The notes: generated by a model from the sequence alone, not told the origin. Positions 11,520-23,756 are shown, counted from the first letter of the stretch. The stretch: DNA of 64,000 nt from Lepiota brunneoincarnata (GCA_023014365.1 JAEBUN010000017.1:186001-250000), one strand, 5' to 3'. Translations and numbers: made by a program.

Positions 11520-12906
11520 ATGTCGATTCAGGCTACACCCAGGATTGTCGTTATAGGGGGTGGCATCATCGGATGCACAACAGCTTATTATCTTTCTCTC
11601 CAGGGGAAGAATCAGATCACCCTTCTCGAGACCTCCAAGCGTGGGGTTGCACAGGGGGCATCGGGAAAAGCAGGTGGCCTTGTAGCCAAGTGGGCATACC
11701 CCAAGGAGCTCGTAAACGTGTCCTTCCGGGAGCACGTCAAACTCGCAGAGGAGCACGGGGGTGCCTCCCGTTGGGGATGGCGGTATGTCAACTGTGGGTC
11801 GTGGGAAGGTCGAGGGGAAGCCATTGACAAAGGAACAAGAGGAGCCGGCGCGAGTGGCGAGGGGCTAAAGAAGAAGAGTCTAGAAAAGACACTGGGACTA
11901 ACTAGCGGTGGCGTGACAAAGGACATTAATGCCCAACGCAGGGAGACGGGCCTTCCGGATGACCTCACGTGGGTTTCGGAGAACCTGACCGATTCGTACT
12001 CGCCCATGGCTGCGGCGGGTGATACTGCCCAGGTCCATCCTTACGAATTCACCTCGAGTATGCTAGAACTTGCAAAAGCGAATGGCGTGGCATTTGTGGC
12101 TGGACAAGCGACGTCAATACTGATGGATGGAAGTACAGCGGGCGGACTCGGACGTAAAGTGACTGCAGTCGAGTATCGAGATCCCTCCACGGGAGCGACC
12201 ACGACAATTCCGGCTTCACATGTCATCCTAGCCGCTGGGGCTTGGTCCCCCAAACTCCTCTCCCACCATGACCTCCCCATTTCTACCATTCGAGCTCATA
12301 GTATTACTTTGCAACCCAGGGAGGGAGTAACCATTGCACCATATGTCCTATTCACAGGAAATCAAGCTTCCACCGGCGCCAGGGGGGAAAATAACAGAGG
12401 TCTCGCCTGAGATATACGCCCGGCCCAATAACCAGGTCTATGCCTGCGGACCCGGCGACGACTCCCCGCTGCCCGATGTGGTGGATGATGTTCGAGGTTG
12501 ACAAGGTTGCATGCGACAACATCCTGAAGCATGTCTCGAGCATCTCTGAACCGCTGCGAGAGGCGACGGTTAATAAACAACAGGCCTGTTTTTTACCGGT
12601 GGTCAGTACAGGTGGTGGGCCGATCGTCGGGGAGGCGAGCAAAATTGCCAAGGGTCTGATTATTGCCACTGGTCATACATGTTGGGTGAGTAGAAACCTC
12701 CTGCCTGCTGTCGCCGTAGCTACGAGATGCTGTGGCTAACCGCGGTAAAGGGTATCTGTAATGCTCCAGGCACCGCTAAAGCTGTGTCCGAGCTGGTCCA
12801 ATATGGCGAAATTCGATGCGCAAAGCTTCGGAAGCTGCATCCATCGCTTGTTCATCTGAGGCAAACCTCTCCTCTTTACCGAGGAGGAAGTGAGTCGGCC
12901 GGCTAG
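11520..12906 (+). CDS. FAD-dependent oxidoreductase (DAO family, Tda3-like), two frame breaks
   Basis: A glycine/D-amino-acid-oxidase-type flavoenzyme. The N-terminus has the FAD-binding Rossmann motif IVVIGGGIIGCTTAYYLS and an Ala/Gly-rich substrate segment (ASGKAGGLVAKWAYP). ILAAGAWSPKLL is the second FAD-contact strand, and the C-terminal GGGPIVGEASKIAKG and IATGHTCWGICNAPGTAKAV match fungal homologues. The reading frame changes twice by one extra base, near 12357 and 12493, each inside conserved protein sequence that continues in the next frame. An intron is inferred at 12686-12750. The rest looks intact, so either the breaks are sequence errors or the gene died recently. The substrate cannot be told from sequence. 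Confidence 0.8.
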
Positions 12907-14424
12907 TCGACCTACCTTTCGAGTACTGACAATTCACGGGAACAAACAAATAGACTATGAATTATGTAGCTCATGTTGCAACGTGGACTTGGCGGTCCCG
13001 GATCCTGATATTGAGCTTCCTGAGGAGATAGATCAGTATGTAGTACAAATGAGGTAGAGTAGCTCCATTGTCTACCAGAGGGAGCCGACTTCGGTGCTCC
13101 AAATGCCATGTCGGGAGTCACTAAGTTAGCAACACATTGCGGCGCCGGATTTGAATAGGCCCTGGAGGCAAAAGAAATAAATTGAGACGTGACTCATCCC
13201 GAGCACAATATGAAATGGGCAAAAAAAAAATAATTACATTGCATCTGGCAGAAATGCAACGCTACGCAACGAGGACCTTACACGTAGTGCACGGCAACCG
13301 TGTTCCTGGCTAATGCTCTACAGCAGCCGATAAACTAGTCCAACGTCTTAAAGTAAGCCTAGAGCGGGGGTTATGGCGGCATGTATTGAAGTACGGTACC
13401 CTCGGGACAGCTCAGGAGCTAAGCGACAGCGGACCAACTGCCGAGATGTTTCAAGAAGCAGGGAGAATCAGTGCGGGACTTCCCACTTCCCACTGGAGTG
13501 AGCAGCCACCTCAGAAGAAGCAGCAGCTCAGGAGCCGAGAGGCTGGTCCGGAAAACCTTCCACAGTCGTGGATGGAAATTGACATACAGAGAAAAAAAAA
13601 CTCTCTCGTACACGAACAGGTACGCTTGCGCCGGGTGTAAATACGCATCTGGAAGGATTTTAAGGCAACCTGACCTCCTCCGATGTCATAGATCAAACCA
13701 GGATCGTACTTCGTACTGAATCCCGTTAAATCCCGGAGGAAAAATCCACCATGTCGTCGGATTCTGGAACTCAGGCATGTGCGCGCTGGAGAGAATGGCC
13801 AAGTATGTCCGGGGATTGGGTACAATGGACAGTCGCGGTGGGCGCATCAGCTAGCGGCCCAACTCGGGATGCTAGCACGATGATGAGTTTCGAGGGAACC
13901 CCAGCAAGGAGAACAATAATTAAGCGTTCTGATCTGGCAGGTTAAGGTTTGCCAAACGTTAAACTGGTGAGACAAACCTTAGATCCTGGCTGGTGGACGA
14001 GGGAGTTTCAAGGCGCAGCGAGTAGACTGCGCATACCATCAAACATCCACACGGTATCAGATGCAAATCAGCAATTAGACAGTCGAAGACGACAAAGACG
14101 GATGCCTCGTGGCAAGGAAAAAAAAAACATATCAATCGCCCCTTCTCAACATGCTCCACTTTGCCACAGCGGTCAGTACAGCCAATTAGCGCTGTACCGT
14201 ATATATACAGTGCGTCTTTTTCGTTCCCACTTTCATTCCCTTTCCATTCCTTTATATCCCCCTCCTTTGACTTACGCTCCCTCTCTTAGGACTTCACGCC
14301 CATTATTGACCCGCTACGACTCGTCGTTCGCTACAGTGCCACTCCCTCCGTAAGCCACGCCCACACCTCTATCCTCGCAGGACACCGGCCCTTTTTTCTG
14401 CTCCGAATACCCTCCCGGACCATT
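12907..14424. other. Intergenic region with promoter of the short Clp1-like gene
   Basis: No gene is recognised in 1.5 kb. A TATATATA box at about 14202-14209 is followed by a pyrimidine-rich stretch to about 14290, a plausible core promoter for the + strand gene downstream. Confidence 0.4.
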
Positions 14425-15189
14425 ATGCCCTCCCTCCTTGCACAGCAGGAACCTCTCGAGTGTGTGATGTTTCAATGCGCTTCAATGTATGACTCTCATG
14501 AACTTCTTCTATTAGCGCCCTCTGCCGTTACTTCAATGTTGCAAAAGCCGATTATTTCGAGGGTCCGCCTGGGCAGAGATTTGAGATGACTCTCACCACC
14601 CTCAACTGGTGCTCTCTATCCAACTCACGCCCTGGCTGTCACACAGACAAACACGCCCGCAAATTCTCCCATACTTATGCTCCCCGTAGATTCTGGTCTT
14701 TTTGCCAAGGGGTTCAATTCCATCCTCCAATGGCCGAGTGAGGATACTCCGGAGGGACATGCAGCTAGCCCTGACGACACGCCGGCTCCAGTGCAACACC
14801 AGACAGAGGGAGCCGTTACCATTTCTCTCCCAGTGGTTCAGCTCACCGTTCCACATCTCGCGTCTCTGCCGCTACTCCTGCTCTTCGGATTTGGCCTGGA
14901 GACAGACTTCCAGCTCCTTCCATGGCGTCTCCTCCCGAGTCAAGTGGTTGAGGAGTTTCCAGCACCAGCGGCCATGGCCCAGGTGTTTGCTCGGTTTCGC
15001 GAAGAGCACTTTGAGCGGTTCCATATGTATATTCATGGAATCTGGAAGAACATCCTCGCGCTTGGTCTGCAGAATAACCAGGTCGTGCAGATCGTTTCTA
15101 CTGCATGGAGCGTTGCTTCCGAGGCTCGGCGGATCCGTCAGCGAACTGCTGCTACTGCCCAGCAACAGCACCAGCAACAAGGGCGTTGA
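14425..15189 (+). CDS. Short Clp1-like (clampless1 family) protein; 5' exons uncertain
   Basis: The open frame from 14677 to 15189 matches the C-terminal part of the Clp1-like protein at 23.8-24.8 kb: LPVVQLTVPHLASLPLLLL parallels LPVHPLLLHSPKTFPILLE, and HGIWKNILALGLQNNQ parallels HGLWQNACALGVFDDE. The similarity begins upstream of ATG 14677, after an in-frame TGA at 14587, so at least one intron must precede it. An ATG at 14425 with introns near 14462-14515 and 14551-14633 is one workable model. Clp1 of Coprinopsis acts below the A mating-type genes in clamp formation; whether this short paralogue does is unknown. It is glutamine-rich at the C-terminus. Confidence 0.55.
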
Positions 15190-15627
15190 ATGTTATCCGG
15201 TTCCGAAACATATACTTAGGGGGCTCCTGCAACAGTACTTCATGATTCCGTTGAACACTTCTCCCGGGTCGTCTCCCATAACTTTCCCTCGCCTTTCACT
15301 TCCACTCCGGTATTCCGACACGGGCAACGCGTTTGGCGAGGGTGCCTTTTGGGATTGTCTCACCCTAAGATCACGCTGTCTCGCCACGACCAATGGTATC
15401 AAGAATATTATCTTTGCCCACGATTTTGATTCAATTTGTCCCCATTTGTATTGCCCCTGCTCCGTATATCATCAGTTATAATATTTGCTCTGTAAGCCCG
15501 TCCTCTCTAGTTACATCCTAGTTAACACCATTCATTGTTGAAAGTACCCGTATATTTCCATAATGTCATAATGTCTTACAAGTAGCCAATACAATAGTCC
15601 TTAACCACTTGTATCATTTGCATGAGA
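15190..15627. other. 3' flanks of two convergent genes
   Basis: AT-rich sequence between the short Clp1-like gene (+) and the P-loop gene (-). It should hold both 3' UTRs. No gene is seen. Confidence 0.4.
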
Positions 15628-18600
15628 CTAATCATCGAGAGTGGCCTGCCCAACCTCAACATGTTCAACTTCCTCTTTCCTTTTCCCATAGCGAATGGGA
15701 CAGTCAACCCAGTTGAATGGCTCTCCTTTGTGCCAATGTGGCTTCAGGCTCTTTACTGCCGCCTGCGATTCGGAGTCTTGCCTAGCGTGTTCAAGAAATA
15801 GATCACCCTTCGCTAGAAGGGCTTGATAGACGGCCTTGTCATGGAAGGAAATCACGTTGTAAACAGTGCTGGAGCAGCCGTAGGCCCTTATGCTATAGCG
15901 GGGATGAGGATCCTGCGTGACGGCGACCTCTTTGCGGGGGGGTATTGATCTTGAGCTTCGACGGAGTGTCGAGAGGAATGGGAACGTGACCTTGTTCTGG
16001 TGTTTGCGGCCTTTGCTGGACTGAGGGAGCCTTTGTTTTGGTAGGGTTGCCTCCAATGCCCAGTTCTGCCACGAGCGTCAGGTACGGTGTCTTGGCCTCG
16101 AGTTCCGGGACGGCAGGGAATAATTCAAGCTTCGCTTCATCGATCAGATATTGATTGACCTGTCCCCGCTACTTTGCGCCGCTTCACTTGGACAAGAAGT
16201 ACAGACATAGCCGATGGCTCGAGGCGCCGGTCGGAATCAAGGAGAATAGGAATAATCAAATCGACTGCCTCCTGTTAGAAGTTGAACCAATGAAGGCCAT
16301 TCCGCGGACAAATGCAGCGAATAATGCTTCCACGTCGAGTACGCTTTCGTCGGCTGCCTTCGCAAAGTGTGTAAATCGAAGAATGCTCTTCGAGAATGCT
16401 GTATCCAGTTTTATACTGCGTTCCGTGTTTTCCACGACATTGTCCGGCAAGCTGCCGAGGATAGACTCGACATGATGTGCCGCGAACAGCTCCTTGATAA
16501 ACGTCCGAAACACTGGCAGCCCTTGCTGAAAATGAAACCAGGACCACTTGGAATTCTCCTTCACCACCGCATTCATATATGCCTGGATCAGAATCAAGCC
16601 GCATGACGGCCTCCCCACGCTCACCCGGACTGATGAGGCCATTGTCCAAACAGTGCAATAAGGTGGTAGGTCATGATATTGATCCTGGGATCCTTCTCCT
16701 GGGCATCCCGTATCTCCTGGGCCGCAGCTTCGGCAAGAATAGGCTCAGATGAATAGCCAGAGCGAAGGTATGTGCGGTGGGCTGGCACAGAGTAAGCAGT
16801 GTGCATGTGCTTGGCTACCCCTTCAACTTGATGGCGATGGCTCGCTTCATGATGGGGCGCGAAATCTAGCATGATCAAGACATCGAGCAACACCATAAGA
16901 ACTTCACGCGCTAAGCCGAACTGTGCCCACGTCGCATAATTGAGAGTGAGTGAGTTTCGAACGAGCAAAGTTGATCATCGAGGAACAGACAGCACTCTTC
17001 TCCATGCTGGCGTTCAACATGCTCCAAAACCTTGGGAAGGGTTAACCAGCTGTCTCAAAAACATACAAAGAAGGCTTGCATTGGGCGGCCGAACTGAGCA
17101 AGAACTTCAATTTTTGTGATGTCACTGATTGTGAGCTCCCCAGGTTTGATATGGAACAATGTGGAGCAGTCGAAGGGCGTCTCGGTAATGGGCGCTTGAA
17201 GGCAATCCCGGGTATCACGTGCTCGCGCTGATCGGCAAAGCTTGCGGGCGGCGCCAGGAGATTCAGCGAAGATTGTGTTGAAAGGAAGATGGCAAAGATA
17301 GGGTCGCCGATAAACGAAGTGAGAGCGGAGCCAACGGCCTCATAATGATTGTACTTTTGTTCGCCAGACCCCGCGCTGATCCTGGCAAGGACATGGGCCT
17401 CATCGAAATATATGATGACCCTGAGCTTATCGTCTGCTGCTGCGAGGTCAGTGTTGTTCGATGACTTCAATCAGATCTCTGAGACTCTGCTTTGTTTCAG
17501 CATCTTGGTTTCCTTCTATGGTACTCTGTCCCGCCTTGTTCTCCATGAATAGGAGTTTGCGGGCGAAAAATAGTAGTACACACCTCGCAGCGCCCAACTA
17601 CCTCTTTGTATAAACGAGTGCGGTTACCTTCGGATCCTAAATGTTTATGCCACGCCGTTGCAAAATTTCCTACAGAATCCTTGATAGGATTGTTGCCGAA
17701 ATTATGTTGCAGTTCTTCCTTTACTGCGGCAAATAGACATTTGAAAAAAAAACACAAACCGCGTTCGCGCCGTCTCAAATGAGTCAGTGACCTTGGTGAG
17801 ATAATCTCGCACTTGGTCGTCGGGCGAGGGATATGCAAGCCCTAAGAAAATAAGCTGTAAGGGAGAGGTGATTTAATGCTGAAAGTGACAATTCGACTTG
17901 CCGTTGTCGTCGGAAGACTGCCCGCAGATTGAACGGGAGGGTGAACACAAGTTTGGCTTGTTCGTGAACCATACGAGATTTTCCAGAACCAGAACTCTGA
18001 ATGACTGCTACAGTATTGGAGTAGGCTAGGTGGCGTTTTTCGTACCAGATCTTGTGAAGGTTCTGAAGGAGGAGCTGGTGACGGTCGCCGGAAAAGACGC
18101 CCTCCCAGGCCCCGGCGACGGCTAAAGGATGAGAAACTGAGAAAAATGACGGATTACGATTGGGGGAAGGCTACCTCGTACTATAAGGTGTATAAGAAAG
18201 AGCAAATCTACAAATCCGAAACACTCACCTAAGGCTAAGGCATCTGGGAGCCTGCTGGTGGAATCTGGAGAACGCAAGGTCGCTGCGCGTAGAGTCAGAA
18301 ATGAGAAAATTGGGAGCTTAATGGGGATGCACCCAAGTTCCGAATCTTTCTGAAGCTCCCACTTTTCCACGCCTTTTTGAGCATACTAACCAACTCCGGA
18401 AAATCCTGTAGTAGCGCAATTGCCTTCTCCACATCACAGCAGAGCCTTCCTTCAGACTCTTGAACAATGGCTAAAAGAATAATACGACAACGGTCGAGAT
18501 TGAGTTCTTCATTTCTGCCATAGCCGGCGATACCAGCAACGCGTTTGACAACGCGAGAATCGAAGGCCTGATGAGTGGTGTCATCCAAATCGTTTGGGAC

Positions 18601-19148
18601 GCTCTTCAAATCTGCAAGGATATCAACAAAAGCGGACTGGTCAGATCAATTCGCACTCACCTCCGATCGCGCGATTTCGGGTGTCGTCAGTGGGCTGCTC
18701 CGATTGCAAGATCGCTTGGTGTAAAGTCAGAAATGAGAAAATTGGGGGCTTGATGAGGACGCACCCAAGTTTCGAATGTTTCTGAAGCTCTGGTCTGCCC
18801 ACGCCGCTTTGAGCCTATTAACCAACTCCGGATATTCCTGTAGTAGCGCCTTTGCCTTCTTCCCAGTCACAATTGAGCATCCCGTCTGATTCTTCAACGA
18901 TAGCCTTGAGGATTAATACGACATTGGTTGGAGTCGAGCTCTTCATCTCTGTCATAGCCAGCGTTCTCAATAACGAGGGTATCATAGGTTTTATGAGTGG
19001 CGTCATCCAAATCATCCGGAACGGTCCTCAGGGCACCGGCCAAATCGTCTGGATCAGTCTCCAGAGGTAGGGATCGCTGAGCTCTGATAGAAGGAGGAGA
19101 CCGATCGGGTTCTTCGACCTCCGTTATGTGACGCTTGTTCTCGGGCAT
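15628..19148 (-). CDS. P-loop NTPase family protein, frame-broken, duplicated 5' module
   Basis: A member of a family I know as expanded in Agaricomycetes, without an assigned function. Walker A lies at 17973-17993 (SSGSGKSRMVHEQAKLVFT) and Walker B at 17385-17415 (IIYFDEAHVL). Other family blocks are FAIFLSTQSSLNLLAPP, ITETPFDCSTLFHIKPGEL, SVPAHRTYLRSGYSSEPILA and FTHFAKAADESVLDVEALFA, ending with KSLKPHWHKGEPFNWVDCPI. Consecutive blocks lie in different frames. Some changes fit introns (for example 18123-18230); others do not, notably at a run of nine A at 17744-17752 and near 17210 and 16640. The N-terminal module occurs twice (see repeat). It is a frame-broken gene: a pseudogene or a victim of consensus errors. 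Confidence 0.6.
18290..19050 (-). repeat. Tandem duplication of the 5' module of the P-loop gene
   Basis: Two diverged direct copies, about 18290-18715 and 18722-19050. Both begin with AAGTCAGAAATGAGAAAATT on the + strand and share the block coding for VPNDLDDTTHQAFDSR / VPDDLDDATHKTYDTL. The promoter-proximal copy (18722-19050) has shifted frames; the inner copy is open. Confidence 0.75.
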
Positions 19149-19389
19149 GGTGAATGAGGATGGGATGGGAATAGACGCGTCTGATGATCAACACGAATCC
19201 ACACGTGACCCTCACTAAATACGGAACATCCTCTTTGTGGACTTGCGTGTGTGGTGTCCAGCCCCTAAGGTGATAACAGAACTCTTTCAACTTCCAAAGA
19301 GGGGTTGCCCCTTCTTTGTACCCCTTCACATTGCCGAACTCACACTTCTTCTTGCGCCTACTGTTCACATTACCATGGATATGTGGTCG

Positions 19390-19535
19390 TAAGCATGTTC
19401 ACACAGAGTCGCCGCCGCGGTAACGTTACTCCAAAAGGGACATAACAGAACACGTTAGGTGCTCTGCTACTGGACTGTATATATGTATAGTAGAGGGACT
19501 ATAGCAAGCCCAGACTTACAGCGGGGCAAGTACTC
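19390..19535. repeat. Fold-back repeat, copy 1
   Basis: About 130 bp matching 29262-29385 at roughly 80% by eye. It carries the core GGACTGTATATATGTATAG, nearly palindromic. Its inner segment 19444-19470 is in the opposite orientation to that of copy 2. Confidence 0.65.
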
Positions 19536-20465
19536 CGTCTGCGTTCGAATCCCTTGGCAGAATACCGAAGATCGGGTGATTTTGAACTGCCCCTGGTGGC
19601 CCCACATAGGCTCTTACAGTGCTCAATAGCACTTCTTGCCATATGTCAAAACCAACACCACCGGGCCTTCCCTATCCGCAAACAACCCCACCTCGGCCTG
19701 TCTACTCAACTGCTAGTTCACAGGTGGATTCAACCTCTTCCCCCACCTCCCTCGACGCATCCACGCCCTTGTCCAACTTTTCCATATTCCTTCCTCACTC
19801 GCTGTCATAGTCCCATTCAACTTGGCCGCGTCTACGTGCTCCACTTTGTTTGCCGTGAGCTCCCAGATTGTATGAACCCTAGTGCGCTACTCCCCCGCAG
19901 GCCCAAGAAGTCAGAGTACCCGCTTACTTGCATCTAGCACCTTCAAGCCAGCGTTGCAACCTCTCGAAGATACTCTTCCGGGTCCTTGGGTGACATGTGG
20001 GAGGGGGAGATCGTGCAGAAGAGTTGGACCCTGCACATTTCATGGTGTGTTCCGCGACGGATTTCATGGCTGATAAAGTAAGGAGTGAAACCTCATTTCA
20101 TTGTCATGGAAGCACTCACAGGGCCTAAAGTCATTATAATTATGTGTGCCCTCGTACATCGGTGAGTTCTCTGTAGTCAAGTTGCTTGCATGGGAGAAGT
20201 ATCCCCTCGGGAGTACGGTTGAGCTAACGGCTTCTCGGGCCACTTGTGTAGCTAGCGCCCGTCGGACTTGCTCGTGCTCTCAGTAGCTTCTAGCTTCCCT
20301 TGGCTGTCGGTTTAGTGCTAGCCGATCCTGGGTTAGGGGCTCCCGAAGCGGAGTCACCTCCTACATCTTTGAATAATCCGCCTGCCTCCTGGACCTGTCG
20401 TGGTTGCTGACCCTGTGGGTGTCCAGGTCGTTCAGTCGGTGATGGTGCATGTTTCAAGGTTAGTA

Positions 20466-21075
20466 GGGTTCTGTCAAAATTCAGTATTTGCAGACATGGT
20501 GTATAAATATCGTTTACAAACCGTTTATAAACGTGTAAGAAATTCGAAAAGCTGTGGGACTTCTCCAGTGATATTATTTGACCGCCAAACAATGATGACC
20601 TAGGTCAATGGACCATGTGAAATTCAAGCCTTGATCACTGGTTTTTGATGAGTCGAGAGATCTCAGTGCCTCTCCCTACCATGGTGGCGCCTAACATTGA
20701 CCTGCAAAGTTCGTCTCGATCGTTTCTTCTTGCCAACCTACCTACTGGATTCCTGGAGCCACCATTGTCCAACTCACTCTATGCCTCATTCCTTGACTTT
20801 CAACTTTATGCTCTCTGAATTTTGGAAAGGCGATGAACCCTCGCGCAAGGCTTTAGAACCAGCTTCTGATGAGCCGAAGACTCGAACAAAACGTGATATC
20901 CAGTGGGGTTGGATAAACTTCGAAATACATAATCATAAACCGTGGGTTTCAAAAATTTCTTACATGTTTTCAATGTAATAAATTCAAGGTTGGTAAACAT
21001 GGTAAACAATTGGACTCAGCTTGGCAATGTTTGTAAACATGGTGAGAAACTCAGTGGGAATTTTTGACAGAACCC
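20466..21075. mobile_element. MITE-like element with terminal inverted repeats and TA flanks
   Basis: 610 bp. The left end GGGTTCTGTCAAAATTC and the inverted right end GGGTTCTGTCAAAAATTC match apart from one base of indel. TA dinucleotides flank both ends (20464-20465 and 21076-21077), as expected for Tc1/mariner-type insertion. There is no transposase frame, so it would be non-autonomous. Subterminal GTAAACATGG-type repeats lie near the right end. Confidence 0.75.
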
Positions 21076-21079
21076 TAAA

Positions 21080-22142
21080 GGTTAGAGGCTTCTGGAGGAC
21101 TCTTTTCTCCCTTGACCTCGTGCACGCCCATGAAGATGAAGGATATTGAAAGAAGAATGGTTGTTACAATTTTTGGGGGGGCCACCAGGCATAGGGTTTT
21201 TCAGTGTGGTCGATGTTGAAAAATCGTGCAACGGCGGCATGTTCGTTTGGCCTCGGTGGGCTCGTGAGGCAAACGGGTGACTGCGCACAACCAGAGTTGA
21301 CTACTTAAATAATATCTACAACAATAAGCTTTTACAAACAATAATACCGCTACCCTTATTGTCTAACCCAGCCCTCGCCGCCTAAGTTCGTGTTGCCGAC
21401 ATCGTGACATTGCATGTGTGATCCACCATTGACCATCACCACCATTCATGGCACCTGGTCCCAATTAACCTAACATGAATTTACACTGTAGGCGAACCCC
21501 ACTTAAGGCTCGTGGTCGAAGTTCATGTTGGTACTGTACTGCACAGTGATACCCTCTATCGAAAATCCAAAACTTGATCAAAATGTCAGCCAGGGAGAAC
21601 CGGACCGCTTGTCGGGACTGAGAGTCGGCGGAAATGAACACGAGGATGATGATCGGTGGAAAATAGCTTCCGGTCCAACGGGTCGTCAAGTCCACCAACT
21701 AGCACCACAACAGTTGTGGGTGCAATGTGCACTACTCACCTGGTCTGGTCACTTGGCTACTGTCAAGTAAAAGATGGCAGATCGCGGCATCCTGTCCAGA
21801 ACCTGGTCGGAAATTAAGGTTGATGGGGTAACTGCTTGCACTGACAGTATGTACCTCACTCAAGTCGGCACGGGACCAAAAGCCATTCATAAAACCCATC
21901 ACGGGCGGTGGACAGGGCATTGGGCAATCCGTCGACCCTGATATTGGCTCCGAGCAGCGTGAGCTGTTCCGCTTACGAGTTCCTTTGCAGGGAAAGTGTC
22001 CACCACCGTTCTCATATTTTCCGACGCCACATGGCTTCTGTCACTGGCCGTTCGGCCTCTCTGCGCCGACAGCACAGCCAGCATGAACCAAACACACAAT
22101 TAAATACCCAGGTCTCCTAATCATGGGCGCCCTCTCAAAATC
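21080..22142. other. Intergenic region, no gene recognised
   Basis: Short open frames only, with no motifs. The last ~100 bp before 22143 resemble the upstream flank of the related copy at 55.1 kb. Confidence 0.3.
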
Positions 22143-23041
22143 ATGGGTTCATCCACATCGCAACTACGCGCACCATACGAGAACCAAATATCTCTTCAAG
22201 TCAACATAAGACTCTCACAGGCAATCAAAAGAAACTTTGCTCGAAATTTGAAGTTGAAGAATTGTAAGGTAATGTTGGGAGGTGGGAAGCAGTGCTGCTG
22301 ATGCCCGAACCATATTTTTAGTGAACAGGTTTCAAGAAGAGCCAACGCTCGAGCGGGAAAATGCTGAGATGGAACGACACAACGCTAGGCTTTAGCGATA
22401 GGCCAGAGATCTTCAACCGGTCTTGCAGAATATGCACCAAAAAGACCATGACCGCCTGCCCTTCAATGAACTCAATGACGAAGGACGTCAATCCTGTCGG
22501 GGTTTGGCTCAGTACAAGCTACTCAGCTGACATACACAGGTGACTTAGAGTAAATCCTCAAAGCCAGTGAGGGATGTAGGATTTTCACAAGCCAGCGGAC
22601 AGTCGACGCGACGTCGGCTGGACTCTTTAGTTAATCTTTATTTGGACATGGACCCTACTTGCGCAGATCGCGATCTCGCGATTTGTTTACTAATTTATTT
22701 CTCATTCAGTAGAACTTCAGTTACTTGGTAATACGGACACGTAGCTAGGCTTTCCTCAGTACTCGTGCGTACAACGAGTGGCTGAGTCTTATATTCTTAC
22801 AAGGGATGCAACCTGAGTTTTTACCTCGATGTTCGTTGCATCTCTCCAATCTAACACAGGTAATCGGGGACGAGATCTCTCCATATGTATCGAAAGCTTG
22901 AGAGTACCGAAATGGAGGAAACTTAAGTCAGATTCTGATACGAACAGACCTATCCTTCTACTCTTAGTTTTGTTGCGGTTTTGTAGAATGAGTTGGACTA
23001 CCAGCAATCTGTACAGGCAACAACAAAGCAAACCACGATAG
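22143..23041 (+). pseudogene. Decayed small coiled-coil gene (relative of 55175-55795), split by a solo LTR
   Basis: Aligns by eye with 55175-55860: the same MGSSTSQ start, the same intron region, then ENAEMERHNA and QNMHQKDHDRLPFNELND. In-frame stops follow ARL and again two codons later, at about 22393-22401. The 55-kb relative has its stop at a different codon, so the two decayed independently. The 3' half is separated by the solo LTR at 22575-22801. The intact ancestor would start with an N-myristoylation-type MGxxxS sequence and contain a short charged coiled coil. Confidence 0.65.
22575..22801. mobile_element. Solo LTR with 5-bp target duplication
   Basis: 227 bp beginning TGTAGGATTTTCACA and ending ATTCTTACA (TG...CA), flanked on both sides by AGGGA (22570-22574 and 22802-22806). 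It is absent from the homologous position in the 55-kb copy. These are the marks of an LTR-retrotransposon insertion reduced to one LTR by recombination. The family is not identified. Confidence 0.75.
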
Positions 23042-23129
23042 TCAGGTTACATAGATCTGTATGCCGCAGACCTCAATCTTCCTTTTTGTCCCTGTGGCAT
23101 ACCTAGGATAGCCCGTTACTCGAAGACTA

Positions 23130-23530
23130 ACGCGTACAGCCTTCAGGCGCGGGTTTACCAATGGACAACAGAAATCAAAATATGCCGTTGCTCCAGCTGA
23201 GACAATATGCCGAGCTACCTCCATATACTTCTGGCCGCGAGGGTAACTTGCAACAAGCCGGCCGCTAGGCCTCGGGAGAACAGGGCGATCGATGAGTAGC
23301 GTAATAAGGGGTGGAACCAGGAGATGAGCGACTGATTGATGGACGGACGACATACTGGCCACGCCAACCTGGGACTTTTGGCATCTGTCTTTCAGAAAAG
23401 GGAATGCTCTGAAACGCTCACTTATGCCCTGTGTCCATCCCATAAAACATTGTCCCTCTACTTTAACGACAAGTTCGTTGAGAGTGTGAAACTGTGTCTT
23501 TCACTGATCCTGGTAAGAATTACGGCCACA
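23130..23530 (+). repeat. 3' fragment related to the 54-kb small coiled-coil gene
   Basis: Matches 54488-54840, including the block coding NRNQNMPL and LPPYTSG and about 200 bp of the following sequence (GAGAACAGGGCG..., TCCCTCTACTTTA...). The 5' part of that gene is missing here, so this is a fragment. Confidence 0.65.
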
Positions 23531-23756
23531 CTATCCCGAAACTTGGTGACATTAGAGATTTCATAGTTCTCGCGCTAGGGCAATTTGAAACCGAGTACAT
23601 GTATTACATGGAGCCCAGCGTATTGCCTGAACTACATACGAGGAACCCTTGAACAAAAGTATAACGATAATCGAGTAGCAATGCGGATGGACAACAGAAC
23701 TTAAACGAAAGCATTACGAGAGCAAACGAACGAACAAAACGTGATTATCTACAAGT

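Noticed and set aside
19540..19562. GTTCGAATCCC, resembling a tRNA B box
   Set aside because: The flanking bases do not form a T-stem and no matching acceptor stem is found upstream.
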